From contig NZ_CP137761.1 of NCBI RefSeq assembly GCF_033449965.1, forward strand, positions 1,426,001-1,490,000: 64,000 bases of DNA. The letters run 5' to 3'. A program made the translations under genes and the position numbers. This document shows, one piece after another, positions 34,528 to 43,054 of the stretch; position 1 is the first letter of the stretch, and each line of letters starts with the position of its first letter. The DNA comes from Bacillus sp. T3 (GTDB lineage Bacteria; Bacillota; Bacilli; Bacillales; Cytobacillaceae). Under the pieces are notes generated by a model. That model was not told where the DNA came from. It ran no database searches and saw nothing but the letters and a program-made list of their open reading frames with translations.

Positions 34528-35373
34528 ATGAAAATAAAAAAAGAACGTATTGATGTTTTGCTTGTCGAAAGAGGTCTTTGCGAGACAAGAGAAAAAGCAA
34601 AGCGCGCCATCATGGCAGGGCTAGTATATAGCAATGAAACAAGATTAGACAAACCAGGTGAAAAAGTTGGGGAAGATATTCCGTTAACGGTTAAAGGGAA
34701 TGTTTCACCTTATGTTAGCCGAGGTGGATATAAACTGGAGAAGGCTCTTAGTGAATTTTCGATCGAGGTAGCCGATAAAATTCTCCTTGATATTGGTTCC
34801 TCAACGGGTGGTTTTACTGACTGTGCCTTGCAAAATGGTGCCAAAATGTCATATGCCGTTGATGTGGGCTATAATCAACTCGCTTGGAAGCTTCGTCAGG
34901 ATGAACGTGTTGTAGTCATGGAAAGAACGAATTTTCGTTATATGACTCCAAGTGACCTTGAAAACGGAATGCCAAACCTGGCTTCGATTGATGTTTCATT
35001 TATTTCGTTAAAGCTTATCCTCCCGGTGCTCAAAACTCTTCTTGTTCCAGGAAGTGATGTGGTTGCTTTAGTAAAGCCGCAATTTGAAGCAGGCCGTGAG
35101 CAAGTCGGTAAAAAAGGAATTGTCCGTGACCCATCGGTACATGAAAGTGTATTAGAGCAAATTATTGATTTTTCAAAAGGCATTGGTTATAAAGTGAAAA
35201 ACTTATCCTATTCACCGATCACAGGTGGTGATGGGAACATCGAATTCTTACTCCATCTTCGTTGGAATGGTGAACAAGACAACATTGGTGAAGTAGAACT
35301 TCCGCAATCGCCTGCGGCAATTGTTACTGAAGCACACCGCGCATTAAAATCAAAGAAAACAAACGAGGAATAA
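34528..35373 (+). CDS. tlyA: TlyA family RNA methyltransferase/hemolysin-like protein
   Basis: A 281-residue protein with an N-terminal S4 RNA-binding domain (ERIDVLLVERGLCETREKAK) and an FtsJ-like methyltransferase domain with the SAM motif LDIGSSTGGFTDCAL, VDVGYNQLAW and VKPQFEAGREQVGKKG. TlyA in mycobacteria methylates ribosomal RNA; the Bacillus YqxC target is less certain. It starts at the base after the dxs stop, suggesting coupling. Confidence 0.9.
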   Translation: MKIKKERIDVLLVERGLCETREKAKRAIMAGLVYSNETRLDKPGEKVGEDIPLTVKGNVSPYVSRGGYKLEKALSEFSIEVADKILLDIGSSTGGFTDCALQNGAKMSYAVDVGYNQLAWKLRQDERVVVMERTNFRYMTPSDLENGMPNLASIDVSFISLKLILPVLKTLLVPGSDVVALVKPQFEAGREQVGKKGIVRDPSVHESVLEQIIDFSKGIGYKVKNLSYSPITGGDGNIEFLLHLRWNGEQDNIGEVELPQSPAAIVTEAHRALKSKKTNEE

Positions 35374-35397
35374 GCAGCTACTGCTTATTCCTTTTTG
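35369..35397 (+). terminator. Terminator of dxs-tlyA
   Basis: AATAAGCAG, loop CTA, and CTGCTTATT, then CCTTTTT, overlapping the tlyA stop. Confidence 0.82.
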
Positions 35398-35497
35398 GGT
35401 TGAATGGGGTATACATCTAAGCTGAAATCGGCTACCATATGTATATAAAATAATACATAAAACGTGAAAAAAAGAGAAATTTCGAGGTGGAAATTGA

Positions 35498-35947
35498 ATG
35501 AATAAAGGGCAACGCCATATAAAAATACGCGATATTATTGTAAATAATGACATTGAAACACAAGACGAGCTTGTCGACCGGTTAAAGCGTGACGGATATA
35601 ACGTAACACAAGCAACTGTATCAAGAGATATTAAAGAACTCCACTTAGTAAAGGTTCCTCTATTAGATGGGAGATATAAATATAGTCTACCAGCGGATCA
35701 GCGGTTTAACCCACTTCAAAAATTAAAACGCGCATTATTAGATGCTTTTGTTAAAATCGATTCAGCCAGTCATTTGATTGTTATGAAAACATTACCAGGG
35801 AATGCAATGGCGATTGGTGCTTTAATTGATAACTTGGATTGGGATGAAATAATGGGCACGATATGTGGTGATGATACAATCTTAATCATTTGCCGAACAT
35901 CAGAAAATACAGAGGTTATATCAAAACGCTTTCTAGATATGCTTTAA
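35498..35947 (+). CDS. argR: Arginine repressor ArgR/AhrC
   Basis: A 149-residue ArgR: an N-terminal winged helix (GQRHIKIRDIIVNNDIETQD, YNVTQATVSRDIKELHLVK) and a C-terminal hexamerisation and arginine-binding domain (LPGNAMAIGALIDNLDWDEI, GTICGDDTILIICR). It represses arginine synthesis and activates catabolism. Position between tlyA and recN is conserved in Bacillus. The ribosome binding site is CGAGGTGG. Confidence 0.95.
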   Translation: MNKGQRHIKIRDIIVNNDIETQDELVDRLKRDGYNVTQATVSRDIKELHLVKVPLLDGRYKYSLPADQRFNPLQKLKRALLDAFVKIDSASHLIVMKTLPGNAMAIGALIDNLDWDEIMGTICGDDTILIICRTSENTEVISKRFLDML

Positions 35948-35964
35948 GGTTGAGGTGAAATTTT

Positions 35965-37653
35965 ATGCTAAGTGAATTATCGATTCAAAATTTCGCAATT
36001 ATTGATGCTATATCGATTTCGTTTGAAAAGGGATTAACAGTTCTCACCGGTGAAACTGGGGCAGGAAAATCGATTATTATCGATGCCATCCATTTACTTG
36101 CTGGTGGCAGAGGCTCATCTGAATTTATTCGTCATGGAGAAGATAAAGCAGAAATAGAAGGATTATTTCTTATCGATGATTCTGAGCATCGTATTTTTGA
36201 TAAAGCGAAAGAATTTGGGATTGAGATTGAAGAAGGAATGGTTGTTTTACGACGTGAAATGACGAAAAGTGGAAAAAGTGTCTGCCGTGTAAATGGTAAA
36301 CTTGTAACCATTGCTGTGTTACGGGAATTTGGTTCAACACTAATCGATATTCATGGTCAGCATGAGCATCAAGAACTAATGAATGAAACGAAGCATTTAT
36401 CTTTACTGGATCAATTTAGCGCAGATCAGTTGACGGTGGCACTTTCAGAATATCAGCGCGTGTATAAGCGTTATGATGAGACACTTAATCGTTTAAAGGC
36501 GTTAAATGAAAATGAACAGAAAATGGCTCATCGCCTTGATTTAATCCAATTTCAATTAGATGAAATTCAAAATGCAAATTTAAAAATAAATGAAGATGAA
36601 GAGCTATTAGAAGAAAAGGGAAAGCTGGCTAATTTTGAACGGATTTTTGCTGCCTTACAGTCAAGTTATACCGCGCTCCAAGGTGAACAGGCTGGCTTGG
36701 ACTGGATTGGGATGGCAATGGGTCACCTAGAGGATGCAGCGGAGTTAGATTCAGAATACAAAGAGCTGAGTGAGCACGTTACCAACAGCTTCTATTTGTT
36801 AGAGGATACAGTTCGTTCCTTGCGAAATAAGCTTGAAGTTATGGAATATGACCCTGGCAGAATCAATGAAATTGAGGAAAGATTAACAGAAATCAATCAA
36901 CTTAAGCGAAAATATGGGAAAACAATTCCTGATATTCTTGAGTATGCAGCGAAAATTGAAGAGGAAATCGAAACCATCCAAAACAAAGAAACACATATCC
37001 ACCAATTGGAGCTAGAGCTTGCTTCACTTACAAAGGATTTAACTCTAGAGGCAAAGCAGGTTAGTGACTTGCGAAAAAAATCAGCCAAACATCTTTCAAA
37101 ATTAATCCATCGTGAGCTTAAAGAGCTTTATATGGAGAAGACAGTTTTTGAAGTGGTCTTTAAAAAATTAGATCATTTTCAACGAAACGGGATTGATTTC
37201 GTTGAGTTTTTCCTTTCGACTAATCCTGGAGAGCCGTTAAAGCCTTTAGCGAAAATAGCTTCCGGTGGAGAAATGTCGCGTATCATGTTAGCGATTAAAA
37301 GTATTTTTTCATCCCACCAAGGTGTAACTTCCATTATTTTTGATGAAGTTGATACAGGAGTTAGTGGCCGAGTTGCCCAGGCGATTGGTGAGAAAATCCA
37401 TAAAATATCCATTAATTCTCAGGTATTATGTATCTCTCATCTTCCTCAGGTTGCTGCAATGGCTGATACCCATTTGTATATTGCCAAAAAAATAAAGGAC
37501 GGCAGAACAACGACATCTGTTACGCCACTGTCTGAAAAAGAAAAAATTAGTGAAATTGGCAGAATGATTTCTGGAGCGGAAATGACTGACTTAACAAAGA
37601 GACATGCAGAGGAATTACTGCAATTAGCAGACAAATTAAAGCCGGTAACTTGA
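35965..37653 (+). CDS. recN: DNA repair protein RecN
   Basis: A 562-residue SMC-like ATPase. The N-terminal head has Walker A LTGETGAGKSIIIDAI, then a central coiled coil (about 150-370), then the C-terminal head with signature IASGGEMSRIMLAIKSI and Walker B SIIFDEVDTGVSG. RecN gathers double-strand breaks for recombination. The ribosome binding site is TTGAGGTG. It lies 17 nt after argR, as in B. subtilis. Confidence 0.95.
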   Translation: MLSELSIQNFAIIDAISISFEKGLTVLTGETGAGKSIIIDAIHLLAGGRGSSEFIRHGEDKAEIEGLFLIDDSEHRIFDKAKEFGIEIEEGMVVLRREMTKSGKSVCRVNGKLVTIAVLREFGSTLIDIHGQHEHQELMNETKHLSLLDQFSADQLTVALSEYQRVYKRYDETLNRLKALNENEQKMAHRLDLIQFQLDEIQNANLKINEDEELLEEKGKLANFERIFAALQSSYTALQGEQAGLDWIGMAMGHLEDAAELDSEYKELSEHVTNSFYLLEDTVRSLRNKLEVMEYDPGRINEIEERLTEINQLKRKYGKTIPDILEYAAKIEEEIETIQNKETHIHQLELELASLTKDLTLEAKQVSDLRKKSAKHLSKLIHRELKELYMEKTVFEVVFKKLDHFQRNGIDFVEFFLSTNPGEPLKPLAKIASGGEMSRIMLAIKSIFSSHQGVTSIIFDEVDTGVSGRVAQAIGEKIHKISINSQVLCISHLPQVAAMADTHLYIAKKIKDGRTTTSVTPLSEKEKISEIGRMISGAEMTDLTKRHAEELLQLADKLKPVT

Positions 37654-37684
37654 AAAGCTATCCAACTCGGGTAGCTTTTTTATA
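37653..37684 (+). terminator. Terminator of argR-recN
   Basis: AAAAGCTA and TAGCTTTTTT around CCAACTCGGG, overlapping the recN stop. Confidence 0.82.
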
Positions 37685-37775
37685 TTGTTGGCAGTTATAA
37701 ATGATTCTAATGGAGGCAAAATTAAAGATGTAGCCAATCTTAGTGTGTAGACTAGAAGCGAGGAGAGTGAAGGAT

Positions 37776-39069
37776 TTGAATTTTGAACAACTTAGAAAAT
37801 TAATTGGTGGAATTCTCCTTGTTTCATTAATTGCTCTAGGGTTTAATAAACCCTTTCAAGAATATATTTCAGTCCCTAATAAGATAACCCTATTTGAGGG
37901 TCAACATTATGACATTCCAAAGGCTGCGCGAGTTTCGGCAACGTTAACTGAAAATGCTCAAGCAGTAATGAAAATGGATGAAGATCAGAATGTCTTATCC
38001 CTTCGTGCTAATCATGAAGGACATGAAGAAATGGTCTTAAACCTCGCAGGAATCCCAATAAAGAAAGTGGATGTAAATGTTCTAAAAAATTTCAGGGTGA
38101 TCCCTGGTGGACAATCAATTGGTGTAAAATTAAACACAGTTGGGGTCCTAGTGGTTGGGCATCATCAAGTGGACACAGAAACGGGAAAAGTTTCACCAGG
38201 TGAATTGGCCGGTATAAAAATTGGAGATATTATTACAAAAATTAACGGTAAATCGATTGAAAAAATGACAGATGTTGCACCATTCGTTCAGGATTCTGGA
38301 AAGACAGGTGTGCCACTTGATATTGTCGTGAGTCGCGAAAATGAAAAAATTAAAGCCCAGCTTAAGCCGATGAAGGATAAAGATGAACAAACCTATAAAT
38401 TAGGCTTATATATTCGTGATTCTGCAGCAGGAATCGGAACGATGACCTTTTACCATCCAGAATCAAGCAAGTATGGAGCGCTGGGTCATGTTATTTCTGA
38501 TATGGATACAAAAAAACCAATCGTCGTTGAGGATGGACAAATTGTTCGATCGACAGTTACATCGATTGAAAAAGGAAGCAATGGTGATCCAGGAGAAAAA
38601 CTGGCTCGATTTTCGACTGATCGGGAAGTGATTGGCGATATTAAGCGGAATAGTCCATTCGGAATATTCGGTGTGTTAAATAAAGAAATAAAAAATGGTT
38701 TGATGGATAAACCATTGCCGATCGCCTTATCGCATCAAGTAAAAGAAGGGCCTGCAAAAATTTTGACAGTCGTTGAGGATGACAAAGTAGATTTGTTTGA
38801 TATAGAGATAGTCAGTACGATTCCCCAAAAGTTTCCGGCCACAAAAGGGATGGTCATTAAGGTAACAGATCCAAAATTATTAGAAAAAACCAGGTGGAAT
38901 TGTTCAAGGGATGAGCGGAAGCCCAATTATTCAAGATGGCAAGGTGATTGGTGCCGTTACCCATGTTTTTGTGAATGATCCGACGAGCGGATATGGAGTT
39001 CATATTGAGTGGATGCTAAATGAAGCGGGCATCGATATTTATGAAAAAGGAAAAGGAAAAGCTTCCTAG
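37776..39069 (+). CDS. spoIVB: SpoIVB serine peptidase, frameshifted near 38890
   Basis: SpoIVB is secreted by the forespore and cleaves SpoIVFA to trigger sigma-K processing. Visible parts: an N-terminal anchor, a PDZ domain (SPGELAGIKIGDIITKINGK) and the peptidase region (RDSAAGIGTMTFYHP, GALGHVISDMDTKKPI). An extra C at about 38890 (AACCAGG) cuts the frame; removing it restores TGGIVQGMSGSPIIQDGKV with the catalytic serine, and the end HIEWMLNEAGIDIYEKG, stop at 39069. TTG 37776 and GTG 37767 are both possible starts after GAGGAG. Confidence 0.88.
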
Positions 39070-39092
39070 AAAAACGAAGCGTGAATATAGAT

Positions 39093-39122
39093 AAAAAATA
39101 GGCGTTTTGGCGCCTATTTTTT
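39093..39122 (+). terminator. Terminator of spoIVB
   Basis: AAAAAATAGGCG and CGCCTATTTTTT with loop TTTTGG. Confidence 0.92.
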
Positions 39123-39160
39123 ATGGGTAAAATATGTTAAAATCAAAAAAAAAGAGATTT

Positions 39161-39302
39161 TTCGACATAACTACACATCAGTTTTTGTCAACTGCCGAAA
39201 TCAGTCGAATCAATGAGAAAAAGAAAGAAAAACTTAGATATCGTGGATTTTTTAGAAAATTTTAAAAAAATAAAAGGAATTTTTGTTGCATTGTCGAATT
39301 TC
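39161..39302 (+). promoter_or_regulatory. spo0A promoter: sigma-H elements and three 0A boxes
   Basis: AAAGGAATT (39273-39281), an 11-base spacer and GTCGAATTT (39293-39301) fit the sigma-H consensus RNAGGAWWW-N11/12-RNNGAATWW. Spo0A boxes (TGNCGAA) are exact at 39161-39167 (reverse), 39193-39199 (TGCCGAA) and 39292-39298 (TGTCGAA, overlapping the -10). This is the layout expected for sporulation-dependent autoregulation of spo0A. Confidence 0.82.
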
Positions 39303-39362
39303 TCCATTAGAATAGAATTAGGTGGAATGGACTTATAAAGGGACTGAGGAGGAAAACAATTG

Positions 39363-40157
39363 GTGAAAAAGATAAAAGTGTGTGTGGTTGATGACAATAG
39401 AGAATTAGTTGGACTTCTCGAAGAGTACATATCTTCACAAGAGGATATGGAGATTGTTGGGGTAGCTCATAATGGTCAAGAATGTCTTGATATTTTAGCG
39501 GAAACAACTCCAGACGTTCTTGTTTTAGATATCATTATGCCGCATTTAGATGGCCTTGCGGTATTAGAAAAGTTGCGGGAAACAAGCAGAAGCACGTTTC
39601 CAAATGTTATTATGCTCACTGCTTTTGGACAGGAAGATGTTACGAAGAAAGCAGTGGATCTTGGAGCATCCTACTTTATTTTAAAACCATTTGATATGGA
39701 AAATTTAGCAAATCATATTCGTCAGGTTAGCGGAAAAAGCAATTCCGTTTTACGAAAACCAACTCAATCGAGTTATCGACCTGCACAAGCAGAACAAAAA
39801 CCTAAGAACCTTGATGCAAGCATTACAAGCATTATTCATGAAATTGGTGTTCCAGCCCACATTAAAGGGTATATGTATTTAAGAGAAGCCATTTCAATGG
39901 TGTATAATGACATTGAACTTTTAGGCTCTATTACAAAGGTTCTATATCCAGACATTGCGAAGAAATACAATACGACTGCTAGCCGAGTCGAGCGGGCAAT
40001 CCGCCATGCAATTGAAGTGGCTTGGAGCCGCGGCAATATCGATTCAATTTCATCTTTATTTGGCTACACTGTCAGCATGACAAAAGCAAAGCCAACAAAT
40101 TCGGAATTTATTGCGATGGTCGCGGATAAACTTAGATTAGAGCATAAAGCATCATAA
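39363..40157 (+). CDS. spo0A: Sporulation master regulator Spo0A
   Basis: A 264-residue response regulator. The receiver domain has the acidic pocket D10-D11 (VVDDNREL), the phosphorylated D56 (LVLDIIMPHLDG) and K (ILKPFDMENL). After a short linker, the DNA-binding effector domain is almost identical to B. subtilis Spo0A (NLDASITSIIHEIGVPAHIK, NTTASRVERAIRHAIEVAWS, ending RLEHKAS). GTG 39363 is chosen because B. subtilis spo0A also uses GTG and GAGGAGG is correctly spaced; TTG 39360 is adjacent. Confidence 0.97.
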   Translation: MKKIKVCVVDDNRELVGLLEEYISSQEDMEIVGVAHNGQECLDILAETTPDVLVLDIIMPHLDGLAVLEKLRETSRSTFPNVIMLTAFGQEDVTKKAVDLGASYFILKPFDMENLANHIRQVSGKSNSVLRKPTQSSYRPAQAEQKPKNLDASITSIIHEIGVPAHIKGYMYLREAISMVYNDIELLGSITKVLYPDIAKKYNTTASRVERAIRHAIEVAWSRGNIDSISSLFGYTVSMTKAKPTNSEFIAMVADKLRLEHKAS

Positions 40158-40173
40158 TATAAATTGAACCTTA

Positions 40174-40259
40174 GGAGCCCACTCCTGTAATCAACTATAT
40201 TTAGACACCCAATGTTAAATTTGGTTTCGGATATTGATTGCAGCGGGGCTCTTTTTATT
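40174..40259 (+). terminator. Long-stem terminator of spo0A
   Basis: AGCCCACTCCTGTAATCAA near 40176 pairs imperfectly with TTGATTGCAGCGGGGCT, then CTTTTTATTTT. The loop is about 35 nt. Confidence 0.65.
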
Positions 40260-40261
40260 TT

Positions 40262-40338
40262 AGGCTGTGTTTAAGCTCAATGTTGTTTCGGAACATGTTG
40301 ATTGGAGCGGAAATCAACACTCTAATTTAACACAGCCT
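40262..40338. repeat. Short copy of a terminal-inverted-repeat hairpin element
   Basis: AGGCTGTGTT at 40262 is exactly inverted as AACACAGCCT ending at 40338. Inside lies TGTTGATTGGAGCGGAAATC, then AACA. The same ends and core flank a GC-rich centre in the copy at 49407-49595, so this 77 bp copy looks like an internal deletion of that element. Confidence 0.7.
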
Positions 40339-40366
40339 TATTTTTAACGAAGGGGGAGAGTGCGCT

Positions 40367-41093
40367 ATGACCTTAATCTTTGCACATCGTGGATATTCTG
40401 CCTTAAACCCTGAAAATACGATGCAAGCGTTTATGGAAGCAGAACGCGTAGGTGCCGATGGCATAGAATTAGATGTCCAAATGACAAGGGACGGGGTATT
40501 AGTCGTTATCCATGATGAAAAACTTGACCGTACGACGGATGGCTCAGGGTATATTAAAAATTTAACCTACAAAGAAATCTCAAAATTCAATGCCAATTAT
40601 AAATTTAAAAAATGGTTTCAAAAAACACCTGTACCTCGTCTTGAAGAAGTGTTTGAATGGATGCGTTCGAATCAAATCATTTGTAACATCGAACTTAAAA
40701 ACAATGTATTTCCCTATCCAGGGATGGAAGAGAAAGTGATTGCATTGATCAATCAGTATCAGCTTAATAATCGCATCATTATTTCGTCCTTTAATCACTA
40801 TAGCGTTGTGTATTCCTATCGCCTTGCACCTGGATATTGAAACAGCACCATTGCTATCGGTGTCACTATATATGCCATGGATTTATGCAAAATCAATTGG
40901 AGCACGAGGAATTCATCCAAAATATTATCGAGGCTTAGAGGACGTGTTTCAAAACTCAATTGATAATGGCATCGCTGTTAGGCCCTATACCGTCAATAAA
41001 GTTACTTCGTTAAGACGGTTGTTTGCAATGGGGTGCAGCGCAGTTATAACAGATGATCCTGCCAAAGCAGTTGAACTTAAAAAACAATACTAA
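40367..41093 (+). CDS. Glycerophosphodiester phosphodiesterase family protein, frameshifted near 40832
   Basis: A GDPD-domain enzyme like B. subtilis YqiK, expected to hydrolyse glycerophosphodiesters to glycerol 3-phosphate and alcohols. Motifs: FAHRGYSALNPENTM, DGIELDVQMTRDGVLVVIHD and NIELKNN (metal and catalytic residues). An extra G at about 40832 (CACCTGGATATT) truncates the first frame at RLAPGY; removing it gives RLAPDIETAPLLSVSLYMPW and a normal end (VITDDPAKAVELKKQY), about 241 residues. There is no signal peptide, so it is cytoplasmic. The ribosome binding site is AAGGGGGAG. Confidence 0.87.
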
Positions 41094-41126
41094 AAAAGAA
41101 AGACCATTAAGGTCTTTCTTTTTTTT
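41092..41126. terminator. Bidirectional terminator between the GDPD gene and yqzF
   Basis: AAAAAAGAAAGACC, loop ATTA, and GGTCTTTCTTTTTT, T-rich on both strands. Confidence 0.9.
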
Positions 41127-41352
41127 GAAATCTGACCTGCACTTTGTTTCGTTTGCGGTCACGGTGAAGAACAAAGCCGGCAATAAATCCTAACCCCACT
41201 ACAAAGAATAATGCTCCGACTAAAAATTGTAACCATAACCACGGCAAGGGTGGTTGTAAAATCCCAAACACCATATCACGCATAAGCTTTACCCCTAAGG
41301 CAGCAATAAAACCAGGTATAACCATAATGATTAATGCAATAATTCGATCCAT
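41107..41352 (-). CDS. yqzF: DUF2627 membrane protein YqzF
   Basis: An 81-residue protein with two transmembrane helices (about 4-22 and 40-62) joined by a loop LMRDMVFGILQPPLPWLWLQ, and a basic tail (HRDRKRNKVQVRFQKK). Size, topology and location between the GDPD gene and bkdR match YqzF of B. subtilis. Function unknown. Confidence 0.82.
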   Translation of the reverse strand: MDRIIALIIMVIPGFIAALGVKLMRDMVFGILQPPLPWLWLQFLVGALFFVVGLGFIAGFVLHRDRKRNKVQVRFQKKERP

Positions 41353-41505
41353 AACCTGTATCCCTTCACAAGTTTTCCTTTACAGAAATCATAATTCATA
41401 TTGAATATTTGTCAAGGATTCTGCATCTTGTATAATGAGAACTATACTATGAAAAAAATTGCACAATAAATATGAAAATCATTTCAAGTGTTGAGGAGGA
41501 TTCAA

Positions 41506-42866
41506 ATGCAATCAGAAATACAGAGCATGCTTGAAGCCATTATTCAGTGTAGTGAGGAAGCGATTTCCGTTGTAGATGAGCATGGCAGAGGGCTGATTAT
41601 TAATCCTGCTTATACGAAAATTACCGGCTTAACAGAGGATAAGGTCATAGGCCAACCAGCAACGGCGGATATATCCGAGGGTGAAAGCGTTCATATGAAG
41701 GTGTTAAAGACGAGAAGGCCTGTCCGCGGAGTGAGCATGCGCGTAGGCCCGAAAAATCGAGAGGTTATTGTCAATGTTGCACCCATTATTGTTAACGGAA
41801 TTCTAAAAGGTAGTGTGGGAATTATTCATGATGTTTCGGAAATACGTAGTTTAACACAAGAGCTAAATCGTGCACGCCAAATTATACGAACGTTAGAAGC
41901 AAAGTATACGTTTGAGGATATTGTTGCCCAATCTGATGAAATGAATCTAGCGATTGAGCAGGCAAAATTAGGCGCAAAAACACCGGCAACTGTCCTTTTA
42001 CGGGGGAATCTGGAACTGGAAAAGAGCTGTTTGCCCATGCAATACATAATGCGAGTGATCGAAAATATAATAAATTCTTACGAGTAAATTGTGCGGCTCT
42101 TGCAGAATCCTTACTTGAAAGCGAACTATTTGGTTACGATGAGGGTGCGTTTTCTGGTGCGAGGCGTGGCGGGAAAAGAGGATTATTTGAGGAAGCGAAC
42201 AATGGTAGCATTTTTTTAGATGAAATCGGTGAATTAACACTTAGCACACAAGCAAAGCTGTTGAGAGTTTTACAAGAGAAGGAAATCGTAAGAGTTGGTG
42301 GTACAAAACCGATTTCCATTAATGTTCGAATCATTGCGGCCACTAATGTTAATTTGGAAAAAGGCATTGCCACTGGGACTTTTAGGGAAGACTTATATTA
42401 CCGCTTAAATCGAATGCCAATTCACATTCCTCCGTTACGGAAACGGAAAGAGGATATACCTGCATTATGCAGCTTATTGATTTCAAAGAACCAGGATTAT
42501 GGGCGTCATATCGAAGGTGTATCAGATACGGTACTAAAGAGATTATACCAATACGATTGGCCAGGTAATGTGCGTGAACTTGAAAATGTTTTGGGCAGAG
42601 CAATAATTTTTATGAAAAAAAATGAGACGTTGATTGATGTCAATCATTTACCGGATATTGATGGCATTGCACTGGCAAAGGAAAGTGGGAAGAATGTCAT
42701 TGGCCAAGAGATAAAACCATTATCGGAAATGATAGATTCCTATGAGGAAGCTGTCATTAAACAATCCTTAGAACTTTACAATGGAAATAAAACGCACACA
42801 GCCAAAGCGTTAGGTGTTTCAGTTCGGAATTTGTATTATAAGCTTAAAAAATACAACCTTGAATAA
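41506..42866 (+). CDS. bkdR: Sigma-54-dependent activator BkdR, frameshifted near 42004
   Basis: BkdR activates the bkd operon through sigma-L (sigma-54). An N-terminal PAS domain (about 1-110) is followed by an AAA+ domain. Between, one G is missing from the run GGGGG at 42002-42006: restoring it turns RGNLELEK into RGESGTGKELFAHAIHN, the Walker A block. The sigma-54 contact loop reads GAFSGA instead of the usual GAFTGA. Walker B is GSIFLDEIGEL; the C-terminal Fis-type helix-turn-helix is THTAKALGVSVRNLYYKLKK. Start ATG 41506 follows GAGGAGG. Repaired length is about 453. Confidence 0.9.
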
Positions 42867-42892
42867 TATTGCGTGCAATAAATTTCAGGGTA

Positions 42893-42915
42893 TGCAAAAA
42901 AATGCGCGTTTTGCA
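42893..42915 (+). promoter_or_regulatory. Candidate BkdR enhancer-like inverted repeat
   Basis: TGCAAAA (42893-42899) and TTTTGCA (42909-42915) form an inverted repeat with a nine-base spacer, about 35 bp upstream of the sigma-54 -24 element. Position fits an upstream activating site, but the BkdR target sequence is not something I can confirm. Confidence 0.45.
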
Positions 42916-42948
42916 AACGAGATGTTCATGATATCGCCACATTTTAAT

Positions 42949-42965
42949 TTGGCATAATTATTGCA
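42949..42965 (+). promoter_or_regulatory. Sigma-54 (SigL) promoter of the bkd operon
   Basis: TTGGCATAATTATTGCA has GG and GC separated by exactly ten bases, the -24/-12 spacing, close to TGGCAC-N5-TTGCA. It lies about 90 bp before buk and just after bkdR, whose product activates such promoters. Confidence 0.85.
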
Positions 42966-43054
42966 AATAAAAGAATAGAACGATGATGAATGATTTTGGG
43001 CAGCGATTTTATTCACACAGTTAAACAAAGGAATTTCTTTTCAAGGAGGAACTT

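Noticed and set aside
20404..39069. Genuine decay of sporulation genes
   Set aside because: Each break is one base, downstream parts are fully conserved, and non-sporulation genes such as dxs and ispA are hit equally.
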